Below the pieces are notes generated by a model. That model made no database searches. It had not been told where the DNA came from and saw only the letters and a list, made by a program, of their open reading frames with translations. DNA of 64,000 bases, taken from IMG/VR virus record IMGVR_UViG_3300009128_001633, positions 31,857 to 95,856 of that record; one strand, given 5' to 3'. A program made the position numbers and the translations under genes. This DNA comes from a virus. Of the stretch, positions 51,513 through 59,885 are shown piece by piece; the stretch's first letter is position 1, and the number at the start of each line of letters is the position of its first letter.

Positions 51513-53742
51513 TGCCCTCCTCAGTAAGTTTTTTCAGCAAATACACTTGAATAAAATGTTTATGCTCACCATTCTCATCTTCTTCAACGTCACCTTCCGT
51601 ACTATAGGTATCCATTACAGTTAAATTGTTAACAACAAATGTATCCTTGAGTTCAGCAGAATCAAAATTAACCTCAACAGTATCTTCATCACCATAATAT
51701 TCTGTCTTTTCATACATAAAGACCAGAACAATACCACCTTCTTTAGTAACTCTACTTATTTCACCAAAACTTTTATCCATATTAGTAGAATGAAGTACAG
51801 AAAGTGAATACACTAGATCAAACTCCTCATCATCAAACTCTAAATTTTCTGCATCACCGACCATATACTCAACATTTTCATGGTTATTACTCTTTATAGC
51901 AGCATCTATGGCAACAGGAGTTATATCTATAGATATAACTTTATATCCACTTTCACCAAAATATTTACTATCTCTGCCATTACCACACCCTATTTCTAAT
52001 ATATTCCCTTTTGTTTTATTAACTTTTTCATTAGCTATTAAAACCTCTGCCAAATCAGAATGTTCATCAGAATCAGCCCAATGGACTTCACCAGACTTAT
52101 ATGCATCTAACCATCCTTTTTTATCTATATCTTTAAATTTAAGAATCTTATCATTCTTAACATTCCAAACCCTTTCTGATTTCTTAACAGGTTCACGCTT
52201 CACTTCTTTAGCAGCAGGTTTACGTTTTACTTCTTTTTCCTCCTTTTCTTTTTTTGGAGTTTCCTTAGGAGAGACATTTGGATCAATGCCAGCACCAGAA
52301 TTTTCATACTCTTCTTCTACTGGAATTATCGGAATACCCAAAACATCACTCATTTGCTTGATACTTGGCATCACTGTAGGTATAACTCCGGCCTTCATCC
52401 AAGTATTCATGTTCTGAATAATTGATACCATTATTTCCTTAAGAATACGCCTCCTATCATATTGTATTTTTTCAATTTTAACACGACATGGGACAATTTT
52501 CTTTGGATTAAAGTTAAATTGAACAATAGGTGGTATCAATTGAGCATTAACCGAATCAGCTAATTCGCTAGCCAAACCCTCTTCACTTAGCAAAAAAATC
52601 TCAGCATGAGAAGAAGCCATACTGAAGCTACCAGTTGAAAGATCTTGCGTCATAACTCTTTCTGGAGTTAACAAACCTCTTAATATTTGAGCATTTAAAT
52701 GATTAAGTGCATTTACAAACATTTCACCACGACGATCATCTGCCAAATACTCTATTGCCCACTGATTACCACCTTCCCTATCAGCTTCATACGGTAAAGT
52801 AACTGTACTATTTTCCAACAAATTTTGCGAGATTCTTAATGCTATTTCAGAATTATCATATTCAGTACCATCCAACGTAACACCACCACCTATTGGATGA
52901 GTAACAACAGTGGCAGGACTTCCCTTCCTCTCAAAATATCTCAACATAAACTGTGTTAAGACCTCTTTCCAATACCATGATTTATAGGCAGCTTTCAAAC
53001 GAGCATTACCAAAAAAGTTACCAAATTCGTCGCCAACTGTAAATAACAAACATTTCTCAGCATCTAATTTGATATTCTGACCACTTATATTCTGAACTAT
53101 TCCAATAAAATCATCCGTCTTACTATCAGTTCTAATTTTAATCGTAGCAGGATAATGTGCTTTGATCTTCTTCCATACTTCTGCCTTACCACTAAAATGG
53201 GTTTTCTTTCTACCATTTGGACTTTGAGAAGATATATCTATGTCTAACAATTCCCATATTATTTCATGACTCGCAAAACCAAAGTCAATTGAAGTCAACA
53301 TAGAAATTATTAGTTTTTTCCATACCCTTGTTAATGCTTCCTTAACAAACTCCCTTATATCAGGATCCTCACATTCTATAGTCCATCCCAATGAAACTAT
53401 TGGCATTTTAATCATTGCTAGACCAATTGCAATCTGGGGATCCGTCTTCATTTTAATATATGTATCAATTGGAATTGTATCTGGATTATAAACACCTATT
53501 GTTTCTGAACCAAAAGCAGCAGCAGTCAAAGGACTACCGTGTCTTGTTACATCCCTATGCATAGCAGTTTTCTTAAACTTAGCTTGTTGAGTGGATAAAT
53601 AAACCCTCATTTCATCACGAACATCTTTAGGCATACCTCTTTGTCTCATTAGAGATATTAACCTTCTACCACCCTCAGGATATGAATGTGCTCTGTAATT
53701 CAAAAAGTTAGGGTCAATTACTCTTGCTATGGTCTGTTTCAT
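51502..53742 (-). CDS. Portal protein (DUF935 type) fused to a C-terminal SAM methyltransferase
   Basis: 746 residues. Residues about 1-470 match Mu gp29/DUF935-type portals: FLNYRAHSYPEGGRRLISLM, PIVSLGWTIECEDPDIREF, EVLTQFMLRYFERKGSPATV and SFSMASSHAEIFLLSEEGLA. A Lys/Glu-rich linker (about 490-540, KEKEEKEVKRKPAAKEVKR) leads to a class I methyltransferase at about 575-740: motif I ILEIGCGNGRDSKYFGESGY (Gly585, Gly587, Gly589), acidic Asp606 in VISIDITP, GDAENLEF and FDLVYSLSVLHSTN. No frameshift separates the two, and the fusion frame is open throughout. The portal gene overlaps the terminase stop as ATGA. Portal role secure; methylation target unknown. Confidence 0.88.
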   Translation of the reverse strand: MKQTIARVIDPNFLNYRAHSYPEGGRRLISLMRQRGMPKDVRDEMRVYLSTQQAKFKKTAMHRDVTRHGSPLTAAAFGSETIGVYNPDTIPIDTYIKMKTDPQIAIGLAMIKMPIVSLGWTIECEDPDIREFVKEALTRVWKKLIISMLTSIDFGFASHEIIWELLDIDISSQSPNGRKKTHFSGKAEVWKKIKAHYPATIKIRTDSKTDDFIGIVQNISGQNIKLDAEKCLLFTVGDEFGNFFGNARLKAAYKSWYWKEVLTQFMLRYFERKGSPATVVTHPIGGGVTLDGTEYDNSEIALRISQNLLENSTVTLPYEADREGGNQWAIEYLADDRRGEMFVNALNHLNAQILRGLLTPERVMTQDLSTGSFSMASSHAEIFLLSEEGLASELADSVNAQLIPPIVQFNFNPKKIVPCRVKIEKIQYDRRRILKEIMVSIIQNMNTWMKAGVIPTVMPSIKQMSDVLGIPIIPVEEEYENSGAGIDPNVSPKETPKKEKEEKEVKRKPAAKEVKREPVKKSERVWNVKNDKILKFKDIDKKGWLDAYKSGEVHWADSDEHSDLAEVLIANEKVNKTKGNILEIGCGNGRDSKYFGESGYKVISIDITPVAIDAAIKSNNHENVEYMVGDAENLEFDDEEFDLVYSLSVLHSTNMDKSFGEISRVTKEGGIVLVFMYEKTEYYGDEDTVEVNFDSAELKDTFVVNNLTVMDTYSTEGDVEEDENGEHKHFIQVYLLKKLTEEGNDE

Positions 53743-55595
53743 CTTCCTAAATTCTCCCGAAATATTGGAACTTCAAACTGATCCATATGATTAGGAATAG
53801 CAGGAAACTTATTCCAATTAACACCATGTATATCTGGAAGTTTCTTAAACTCTCTTGGACGTGTTGCGGGAATTAATCTCTTTGAAATAATCGGAGTAGA
53901 AAGTGAAGATCCTATTAATCTAACTCTATGCATTTGTGCAAGCTTTCCAGCAGACGACGCTAATGCTAAAGCCCAAAACTTATCACCATGATGACGCCGT
54001 CTTTCACTTGGACTAACTTCATATTTTATAATAGCACCTTCCATTACCTTTCTTTTAATACTATGTATCTGCCTTATTAAACCCTTATCGTTTGGATAGG
54101 CCAATGTCTGATCTTCCATCCGCAGCTTTACATTGGTCGCCATTTCACCCTTATTAGCATTATTGAACTTCACATCCTCAATTCTACTATGAAATTTGTG
54201 TCTAAGATCCTCAGCAAGATTATCACCTTGCCCAGTTGAATCTATTTTCATTTTATTTATAGGCATTAAGCCAAATAACTTTTCAACAGTCTGAAATTGC
54301 TTCCTATATCTAGTTTTTCTAAGAGAAATTATTAATCTAACAACTTGTAAAAAATCCAATTCAGGAATTTCCTCTAAAACAAATATCTCAGATGAATCCT
54401 CCCTTCTACCTATATCGTATCCTGCAAATAACCTTTTGCTAACTATTCCCTTGCTAATAGCATGAGATAGTTCTTCCATTGTTTTATATATTTTAAAATT
54501 AAAGTCAGGATAAATAGGATTGGTATAAACAGGATTGTCACCGTATAAATCACCTTCCTCAACACTAGCAAATCCCATCAATGCTTCGAAAGTACATTGC
54601 TTAATTAAATCCATCGGATAGTATGAAACAGACTCATCTATGGCTTCTAACTCATATTCCTGTTGAAAATACTCTATCAACATGCTATTAAAAGCCTGTT
54701 TAATAGCTTCGTTTCCAAACTGCAATACTCTATCTTCTGTTTCTAACTCTAAAGCTACTTTATGGATTTCATCAAAATTTCTAACAGCATCTTCATTTAA
54801 AAAGTCAGGATTATTCCACCAATACACTCTGTGTCTTGAATAATTACTATAAGTCTCGATATCACTACCTATTTCATAATGTAAACCTGACTGTCCCAAT
54901 GGAGAAGAAGCCATACTTAGCTGACCAAATCCACGAGTTACTATTGGAACAGCAGCAATATAAACTTTCTCAGGCCATTGATAATGTGCTATCTCATCAA
55001 GAAATACATCAGTATTATAACCCTTACCACGAGGTTCTCGTTGAGGATGACTTATAAGGCGAGTGCGTGTTTTCCTGCCATCAGGGAGTTTTCCCTCCCA
55101 TTCAAGAGCAGTAACACGATCAACCACAAGTTTTTTCTTGTATTTATAAGGAACACTTTCATTAAGAGTTCTTGCATAAGTTATCTTTTCATTAGCTTCA
55201 TCCTGATTAAATGATACAAATATACCAGTATATATGTCAAGCAGTTGGCTCTTAGCATAACCTTCACAAGAAAATCCATAGGATTGTCCAATTTGACGAC
55301 TTTTATCACAGTGACGATATTTACTGCGATCACTCATGAAATCTCTCTGATATGAATAGAGGCAGGTTGGTTCAAGGTTGGTTTCCGTCAAGGTCTCTAT
55401 GTAACCAACCTCATTTGATATTTTATCAATGAAATTACTTCCAGCACGTTTTCTAGCTTTAATAACCTCCTTTTTATAATCCTCCAAGTTATCACGAGGA
55501 TCCTTTTTAGACAGAATCAGCGGACCCGTAACCGGAGTCCGCTTAACTTTACCCTTTAAAACAGGAGTTCTTTTAATAGCAGGAGTTCTTTTCAT
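53739..55595 (-). CDS. Terminase large subunit (Mu Gp28-like)
   Basis: 618 residues. The ATPase domain has a deviant P-loop KSRQIGQSYG (Lys98, Gly103, Ser105), Walker B DVFLDE (Asp200, Glu201) and SMASSPLG as the coupling motif. The RNase H-like nuclease has GYDIGRRED, MKIDSTGQGDN and HHGDKFWALALA. In many phage terminases the Walker A lysine lies at the N-terminal side as here. The N-terminus holds three KRTP-type repeats (MKRTPAIKRTPVLKGKVKRT) of unknown function. Confidence 0.9.
   Translation of the reverse strand: MKRTPAIKRTPVLKGKVKRTPVTGPLILSKKDPRDNLEDYKKEVIKARKRAGSNFIDKISNEVGYIETLTETNLEPTCLYSYQRDFMSDRSKYRHCDKSRQIGQSYGFSCEGYAKSQLLDIYTGIFVSFNQDEANEKITYARTLNESVPYKYKKKLVVDRVTALEWEGKLPDGRKTRTRLISHPQREPRGKGYNTDVFLDEIAHYQWPEKVYIAAVPIVTRGFGQLSMASSPLGQSGLHYEIGSDIETYSNYSRHRVYWWNNPDFLNEDAVRNFDEIHKVALELETEDRVLQFGNEAIKQAFNSMLIEYFQQEYELEAIDESVSYYPMDLIKQCTFEALMGFASVEEGDLYGDNPVYTNPIYPDFNFKIYKTMEELSHAISKGIVSKRLFAGYDIGRREDSSEIFVLEEIPELDFLQVVRLIISLRKTRYRKQFQTVEKLFGLMPINKMKIDSTGQGDNLAEDLRHKFHSRIEDVKFNNANKGEMATNVKLRMEDQTLAYPNDKGLIRQIHSIKRKVMEGAIIKYEVSPSERRRHHGDKFWALALASSAGKLAQMHRVRLIGSSLSTPIISKRLIPATRPREFKKLPDIHGVNWNKFPAIPNHMDQFEVPIFRENLGR
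55519..55543. repeat. GC-rich inverted repeat near the start of the terminase gene
   Basis: AGCGGACCCG and CGG-A-GTCCGCT pair as a 10-bp stem with one bulged base around the loop TAAC, about codons 18-26 of the terminase gene. A strong hairpin close to the translation start stands out in this AT-rich DNA. Confidence 0.6.
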
Positions 55596-56102
55596 TTATC
55601 GCTTATCGTTCAGATTAACAACTTTTTTACCATTAGTACGATCGGTTTTATACTTTTTTCTTGCTTCAGCTAAAGAATCCTCACCATCATCCTCCTCAGA
55701 TATTTCTTTACCTTTCTGTTCACCGTCACCAACACTGAGGAACTTTTTATTAAAATTACCATCAAGTCTTAACTCAGACTGTAATTGCACCATTATTCTA
55801 AGCAATTCTTTAAATGGAATGTTATCTAATGCACCTTCCTCATCTAATCTTCTTTCTATTTCTCTATAAACTGGTTTTAGGTATTTATTAATTCTTTTTG
55901 TACGATAAGTTCTATCAAGATCTATGTTTCCATCAAAAAGTTTAAGAACTTTTAACTTAAACTTGATATCGCTTTTCCATGACCTAAGCGTACTCATTTT
56001 AACACCGACTTTCTTAGCAACTTGTTTATCACTCATCTGTTTTCCAGAAGCCATAAGTCTAGCTGCTTTTTCTTGTTCTATGGATAAACCATTTTTCGGC
56101 AT
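55596..56102 (-). CDS. Terminase small subunit-like DNA-binding protein
   Basis: 168 residues starting at 56102, with AGGAG 7 bases upstream. Residues about 1-70 contain a helix-turn-helix (NGLSIEQEKAARLMASGKQM, SDKQVAKKVGVKMSTLRSWK) of the type found in small terminase subunits, and the rest is helical and charged (LKPVYREIERRLDEEGALDN). It directly precedes the large subunit with no gap, as expected. Confidence 0.82.
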   Translation of the reverse strand: MPKNGLSIEQEKAARLMASGKQMSDKQVAKKVGVKMSTLRSWKSDIKFKLKVLKLFDGNIDLDRTYRTKRINKYLKPVYREIERRLDEEGALDNIPFKELLRIMVQLQSELRLDGNFNKKFLSVGDGEQKGKEISEEDDGEDSLAEARKKYKTDRTNGKKVVNLNDKR

Positions 56103-56375
56103 AGCAACACTCCTAAACAAACCAATACGCCACAAATAAATGTCTGCAACGTATCAGTTAGGAAGAAAGAAAACGAAAAATAAAATCTTATTCATTATTT
56201 TACATATACCGTAAATAGAATAAACATTTAATCTTTTTTACAATTTTGACAACAGAAATTAGTATGATCAAAACGCTTTCCATAGTACAGAAAACTCTAA
56301 AAAACAAATTACAACTTTAATGTATTTTACTGTATATAATAGGTTAAGTGCAATCTTTAAATGAAGGGAGTCCAT
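56103..56375. promoter_or_regulatory. Divergent control region between the two arms, with a candidate plus-strand promoter
   Basis: About 270 bases separate the minus-strand terminase genes from the plus-strand exonuclease gene, so promoters should face both ways. On the plus strand TATAAT lies at 56335-56340, about 36 bases before the ATG at 56376, with no convincing -35 element (ACAACT-like bases about 17 upstream). On the minus strand, AT-rich TTGTCA- and TAAAAT-like words occur but no pair has good spacing. A promoter for the phage sigma factor could lie here. Confidence 0.5.
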
Positions 56376-57302
56376 ATGGAAATAGTGGTCATAGACAGCA
56401 GTTATTTGACATACAAATCATTCTACGCACTCAAGAACAAACATTTATTTGTCAAGAAGGATGGTGAAAAAATAATAACAAGTGCTGTATTTGGATTTGT
56501 ACGAGAAGTAATAAATCTAACAACAAAATATAAGTATAACTTCATTATATGTGCTTGGGATGCACCACCATATATAAAGAAAACAAAAGTTAGTTCATAT
56601 AAAGAAAGACCAAGAACTGATACACCTGAATTAATTTCTGAAAAAGAAATTATAAAAGCAATAATGTTCGACTTAAACATCCCTTCCATAATAGCAAAAG
56701 GTTATGAAGGTGAAGAAGTTGCAGCATCAATAATAGACAGATTAAATGACAATAAAATAGATCTATATACGAATGATGAAGACTGCTACGCACTGATATC
56801 AAACAGAACAAGTATTGTTAATTCAAAAGACGCTTCACTAATAAGATTTAAAGCAGAAAATCTCAACAAAAAATACAAAGTAACACCAGAACAATTTACA
56901 CACTTTAAGACATTAACAGGATGTAAATCAGACCATATATCTGGAGTAGAAGGCATCGGACCAGTATATGCATCATGGCTCATAAATAAGTTTGGTACAA
57001 TAAGCGGTATAATGGAAAATATAGATAGAATAGAAAAAGAAAAACCAAAAATAGCAGAAAAAATAATAAGATCAATGAAAGACAGAAGTATAATGGTTTC
57101 AAAATATTTAGTTAAAATAAATAGACCAAAAAAATTGCTACAAATAATCCCATCAGAAAGTTTAACTTATAATGAAATATTAGAATATTTAGAAGCAAAT
57201 TCATTTCTAAGAGGATCTAATCTTATAGCTTTAAAATTTATAAAAAAGAATCAGAGAAAATTAATAAAAAAGATAAGAAAGGTTGTGAAATGGAAAAACT
57301 AA
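56376..57302 (+). CDS. 5'-3' exonuclease, FEN/T4 RNase H-like
   Basis: 308 residues. MEIVVIDSSYLTYKSFYALK carries the first metal-binding Asp7, FIICAWDAPPYIKK the next acidic cluster, and EGEEVAASIIDRLNDN with LYTNDEDCYALI further acidic residues. GCKSDHISGVEGIGPVYASW is the helix-3-turn-helix DNA-binding motif. Proteins of this family remove RNA primers and flaps during replication. The start at 56376 has AAGGGAG five bases upstream. It is the first gene of the plus-strand arm. Confidence 0.88.
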   Translation: MEIVVIDSSYLTYKSFYALKNKHLFVKKDGEKIITSAVFGFVREVINLTTKYKYNFIICAWDAPPYIKKTKVSSYKERPRTDTPELISEKEIIKAIMFDLNIPSIIAKGYEGEEVAASIIDRLNDNKIDLYTNDEDCYALISNRTSIVNSKDASLIRFKAENLNKKYKVTPEQFTHFKTLTGCKSDHISGVEGIGPVYASWLINKFGTISGIMENIDRIEKEKPKIAEKIIRSMKDRSIMVSKYLVKINRPKKLLQIIPSESLTYNEILEYLEANSFLRGSNLIALKFIKKNQRKLIKKIRKVVKWKN

Positions 57303-57463
57303 TAATGCCATTTGGTGAATATGCAGGTGAATATTTAGAAGATGTTGTGACAGAAAAAACAGATTATATTAAATGGTTAATGAATCAAGACTGGTTTAAA
57401 TACAAATTCAAAAACTTGTACAGAGAAGCTGAAAAATTACTAGAAGAAATGGGAATTAATTAA
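57290..57463 (+). CDS. DUF3820-like small protein (57 aa)
   Basis: A 57-residue product (MEKLIMPFGEYAGEYLEDVV...) that matches the DUF3820 pattern MPFGKYKGxxLxDVPxxYLxWL. It starts inside the end of the exonuclease gene in another frame. Small proteins of this kind occur next to exonucleases and DNA polymerase genes in phages and may be a replication accessory. It is too short for default gene callers, but the motif match is good. Confidence 0.75.
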   Translation: MEKLIMPFGEYAGEYLEDVVTEKTDYIKWLMNQDWFKYKFKNLYREAEKLLEEMGIN

Positions 57464-57606
57464 AAATGCACTTTTTTATTATAACTTTACATCTTTTTTT
57501 GTACATACATAGTGTAATAAAATCCTTTCCGTTTTCCTTGTCAGTGTATGTGTTGAGATCGTTTTTTGTCATGTTTCTTTTCTTCGTAGTCTCCTCCTTT
57601 CTTAAG
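57464..57606. other. Short non-coding stretch before a terminator
   Basis: 143 bases of T-rich sequence without a supported gene. An open plus-strand frame at 57466 encodes a hydrophobic peptide that runs into the terminator hairpin, so I reject it as a gene. Confidence 0.5.
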
Positions 57607-57646
57607 AGTCACCAACCAAGCGGGGCATTGGTTGGTGACTTTTTTT
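57607..57646 (+). terminator. Strong rho-independent terminator
   Basis: AGTCACCAACCAA (57607-57619) pairs with TTGGTTGGTGACT (57628-57640) in a perfect 13-bp stem with an 8-base loop, followed by six T's. It ends the exonuclease transcript and separates it from the following genes. Confidence 0.93.
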
Positions 57647-57659
57647 ATGGATAAATATA

Positions 57660-57968
57660 ATGATTAAAGATCTCATACATCCTAAATACATAGCTTATCT
57701 TGAACATAGAACAGGTGATGACTTGTCATTACTGTTCTCCCACATAGCGTTTTATATACCGAAAAAAAAAGCCAAACACATTAAGAAAAATAAAACTTAC
57801 AAAACATTTTTAAGATGGAAAAGTTTAAAATTAATAAGTTTTAATGTAACAAGCATAGAAAAATTGTCAAGAAGAACTAACACTAATATGTTGCCACAAG
57901 AAGTAGAAACTATGAAGTTTAGAAGTTTATTATTAATAAAAGGCAAACTAAAAAAAGGGAGGAGTTAA
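57660..57968 (+). CDS. Hypothetical basic protein (102 aa)
   Basis: 102 residues, highly basic and lysine-rich (KKKAKHIKKNKTYKTFLRWK). No recognised family, and only a weak ribosome binding site precedes it. It is near-contiguous with a following block of genes that have strong binding sites. Coding likely, function unknown. Confidence 0.45.
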   Translation: MIKDLIHPKYIAYLEHRTGDDLSLLFSHIAFYIPKKKAKHIKKNKTYKTFLRWKSLKLISFNVTSIEKLSRRTNTNMLPQEVETMKFRSLLLIKGKLKKGRS

Positions 57969-57969
57969 A

Positions 57970-58017
57970 ATGAAGAACTTCAATGTTTTTTTAATTAGAA
58001 ATTTTGTTTTAAAATAG
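57970..58017 (+). CDS. 15-residue leader-type peptide with a strong ribosome binding site
   Basis: ATG at 57970, immediately after GGGAGGAGTTAAA, opens a 15-codon frame (MKNFNVFLIRNFVLK) that closes with TAG. The binding site is as good as for real genes. It may be a leader peptide or a relic. Not a confirmed product. Confidence 0.35.
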   Translation: MKNFNVFLIRNFVLK

Positions 58018-58028
58018 AAGGAGAATAA

Positions 58029-58061
58029 ATGATTCCTTATATAGAAAGTGGGAGGGTGTAG
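58029..58061 (+). CDS. 10-residue leader-type peptide coupled to the next gene
   Basis: AAGGAG lies 5 bases before ATG 58029, opening MIPYIESGRV and a stop at 58061. The GGGAGGGTG binding site of the next gene lies inside this short frame, so translation of the peptide could feed ribosomes to the following start at 58066. Confidence 0.35.
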   Translation: MIPYIESGRV

Positions 58062-58065
58062 AATT

Positions 58066-58461
58066 ATGTGTTTACATAGGCTTAAAAAAGATATTAAAAT
58101 TAGAAAAGAAAAAGGATTTAATGTTGGATTTAAAAGATTTAGAAAAGATAGTAAAGGAAATTTATATTCATGTTTTAGAGGGAAAAGAAAAAGATATCAA
58201 GTAGGAAAGTGGCTGAATCAAAAAGATTTTAGAGAACATCCTGAAATGGATTATATAGGATGTGATTCTGCATCAGATTTTTATTATAAAACAGGTTTTC
58301 ATATATATACTGGAAAATCATTTGTAGGTTTTAGAAAAGTTTATTTTAGAAAAGTAGTTGCTAGAGGTTTAGAAGTTAATGATGAGATTATTGTAGCAGA
58401 AGAAATGTATATAGTTCCTTTTAAAGATCTTACTAAAGAAGAAAGAAAATTATATAAATAA
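58066..58461 (+). CDS. Hypothetical protein (131 aa)
   Basis: 131 residues starting at 58066 with GGGAGGG 9 bases upstream. It is Lys/Arg/Tyr/Phe-rich (FKRFRKDSKGNLYSCFRGKR, YKTGFHIYTGKSFVGFRKVY) and reads like a small phage protein of unknown role, with a later acidic segment (GLEVNDEIIVAEEMYIVPFK). No recognised domain. Confidence 0.6.
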   Translation: MCLHRLKKDIKIRKEKGFNVGFKRFRKDSKGNLYSCFRGKRKRYQVGKWLNQKDFREHPEMDYIGCDSASDFYYKTGFHIYTGKSFVGFRKVYFRKVVARGLEVNDEIIVAEEMYIVPFKDLTKEERKLYK

Positions 58462-58471
58462 AGGAGTTAAA

Positions 58472-59098
58472 ATGGAAGATTTATTATTTATAATGAAATT
58501 ATATTTAATGGCATTCAAAAAAGAAATTGGATTATCAATACAAAGATACGAAATCGGTGTAAATAACAATGTTAAAATTAAGAAACTACCATGGAGTGGA
58601 AAATACAATATACATAAGATAAACGATTGGAGAAAAAGAGAACTAGAAATTCTAGAACCAAGCATGAAGAATAGAATAACTGGACTATTAACCGCAGAAC
58701 ATATAAAAGCAACAAACAAAATCCACTGGGAAATACATAGAAAAATAAAGTATATAAAAGACGATATTAAATGGTACAAAAAAGACCATTGGCAAACAAG
58801 TGACAATACTTTCAGAACAGAAACTGGAGATTGTGAAGACCAAGCTTTCGCTCGTATGGCTTTAATGCGTTTAGCAAAAATACCGGATTGTTATCTTGGA
58901 ATAGTTATTACACAAAGACATGCTCTAGCCATTCTATACAAAAACATAAATGCAGATGACTTCTATTTGCTAGACAATGGAAACACCTGTTATAGTATGC
59001 AACATGCATCAAAAGTTTTTCCGTACATTAAAGATAAAAAATACCCATTATTTGGATTTAATTTATTTGACCAATGGGAGTATGGATATTACCTGTAA
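58472..59098 (+). CDS. Transglutaminase-like / cysteine-peptidase-like protein
   Basis: 208 residues. The C-terminal half has the layout of transglutaminase-like cysteine proteins: TETGDCEDQAFARMALMRLA with Cys121, TQRHALAILYK with His150 and FYLLDNGNT with Asp168, in the correct order for a catalytic triad. The N-terminal half (KEIGLSIQRYEIGVNNNVKI, KSMKNRITGLLTAEHIKATN-like) is helical. The substrate is unknown. Possible roles are in host-protein processing or cross-linking. Confidence 0.7.
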   Translation: MEDLLFIMKLYLMAFKKEIGLSIQRYEIGVNNNVKIKKLPWSGKYNIHKINDWRKRELEILEPSMKNRITGLLTAEHIKATNKIHWEIHRKIKYIKDDIKWYKKDHWQTSDNTFRTETGDCEDQAFARMALMRLAKIPDCYLGIVITQRHALAILYKNINADDFYLLDNGNTCYSMQHASKVFPYIKDKKYPLFGFNLFDQWEYGYYL

Positions 59099-59157
59099 TT
59101 TCATTATACATTTTACTCAAATGTTGTATATAGTTTATTAGCTTAAAAGTTTAAGTT

Positions 59158-59163
59158 TATAAT
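59158..59163 (+). promoter_or_regulatory. Possible -10 element for the following small genes
   Basis: TATAAT lies in a 137-base gap. Upstream there is a short palindrome CTTAAAAGTTTAAG (59142-59155) but no convincing -35. The position, ahead of the strongly translated small gene at 59248, makes it a reasonable guess only. Confidence 0.3.
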
Positions 59164-59190
59164 CTACTCAAATAGTATGTCGAAATAAAT

Positions 59191-59229
59191 GAGGGATGGA
59201 GCAAATATGTGTTCCCTCCCTATTTTTTT
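59191..59229 (+). terminator. Possible rho-independent terminator
   Basis: GAGGGA (59191-59196) and TCCCTC (59213-59218) can pair as a 6-bp stem with a 16-base loop, followed closely by a run of T's (59222-59228). The stem is short for a strong terminator. Confidence 0.45.
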
Positions 59230-59247
59230 ACCTGATTGGAGGTAAAA

Positions 59248-59469
59248 ATGAAAAAAACATATTTAAAAGGAAGATTACACATTAGCTATATAGCTGAAAA
59301 AACTATAATTGAATATATAACTAAGAAAAAGTGGAAAAGAATGTCTTTGTTTGAAAAAACCAAAGCTGAATATGGAGATGATGCAGAACAATTTATAGAT
59401 GATATTAAGAGTGGAAAAATTAAAAAAAGAACAGAACCACAGCCTAATGGAATAATTATAGGAGATTAA
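59248..59469 (+). CDS. Small hypothetical protein (73 aa)
   Basis: 73 residues (MKKTYLKGRLHISYIAEKTI...) with GGAGGTAAAA just before the ATG at 59248. The second half is charged helical (EKTKAEYGDDAEQFIDDIKS). No known family. Packed against the next zinc-ribbon gene. Confidence 0.6.
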   Translation: MKKTYLKGRLHISYIAEKTIIEYITKKKWKRMSLFEKTKAEYGDDAEQFIDDIKSGKIKKRTEPQPNGIIIGD

Positions 59470-59479
59470 GGAGGATAAA

Positions 59480-59707
59480 ATGATTTGTGATGGATGTGAC
59501 AAAAGAGTTCAAAAGACAATTTATAAAGCAGAAGATGGAAAACATTTATGCAAAGAATGTAGGGGTTACTATATTAAACCACTAGATATTCACATGAACT
59601 TTACAGATTACGTCCAACAAGAAGCAGAAGAAATAGTTAAAGACAGAATAGGTAAGGGGGTGCAATATGGAAAACCAGCAGACTTAGGAAAGAAATTCAG
59701 AAGATAA
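59480..59707 (+). CDS. Zinc-ribbon small protein (75 aa)
   Basis: 75 residues. MICDGCDKRVQKT and HLCKECRGYY give two CxxC pairs, as in a small zinc ribbon, followed by a helical tail (TDYVQQEAEEIVKDRIG). AAGGAGG precedes the ATG. Likely a nucleic-acid or protein-binding adaptor. Confidence 0.65.
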   Translation: MICDGCDKRVQKTIYKAEDGKHLCKECRGYYIKPLDIHMNFTDYVQQEAEEIVKDRIGKGVQYGKPADLGKKFRR

Positions 59708-59708
59708 A

Positions 59709-59860
59709 TAGTGCTGTTGACGTATTCTTGGAAAAACATATTGCCAATATTTGAAGGCAGGTATGGATGGAGAGACATTAATATAGCTGAAGAGCCATAA
59801 ACTTAGAGATATTATTAACCTTTACTCCGATACTATGCCACGAATCACGTTGACAGCACT
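59709..59860 (+). ncRNA. Candidate structured RNA closed by a 14-bp helix
   Basis: AGTGCTGTTGACGT at 59709-59722 and ACGTTGACAGCACT at 59847-59860 pair along 14 positions, 12 of them Watson-Crick and two G-U wobbles in the middle, closing a 152-base region. Inside, ATATT-GCC-AATAT and GCT-GAAG-AGC are possible hairpins. The region has no supported gene on either strand. It resembles a compact folded RNA or a riboswitch-type element before the zinc-ribbon gene at 59886, but the family is not recognised. Confidence 0.5.
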
Positions 59861-59885
59861 CTGTTCCATACCATAGGAGATTGCA

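Noticed and set aside
57466-57654. Plus-strand open frame of 62 codons
   Set aside because: It is hydrophobic, has no ribosome binding site and runs through a strong terminator hairpin.
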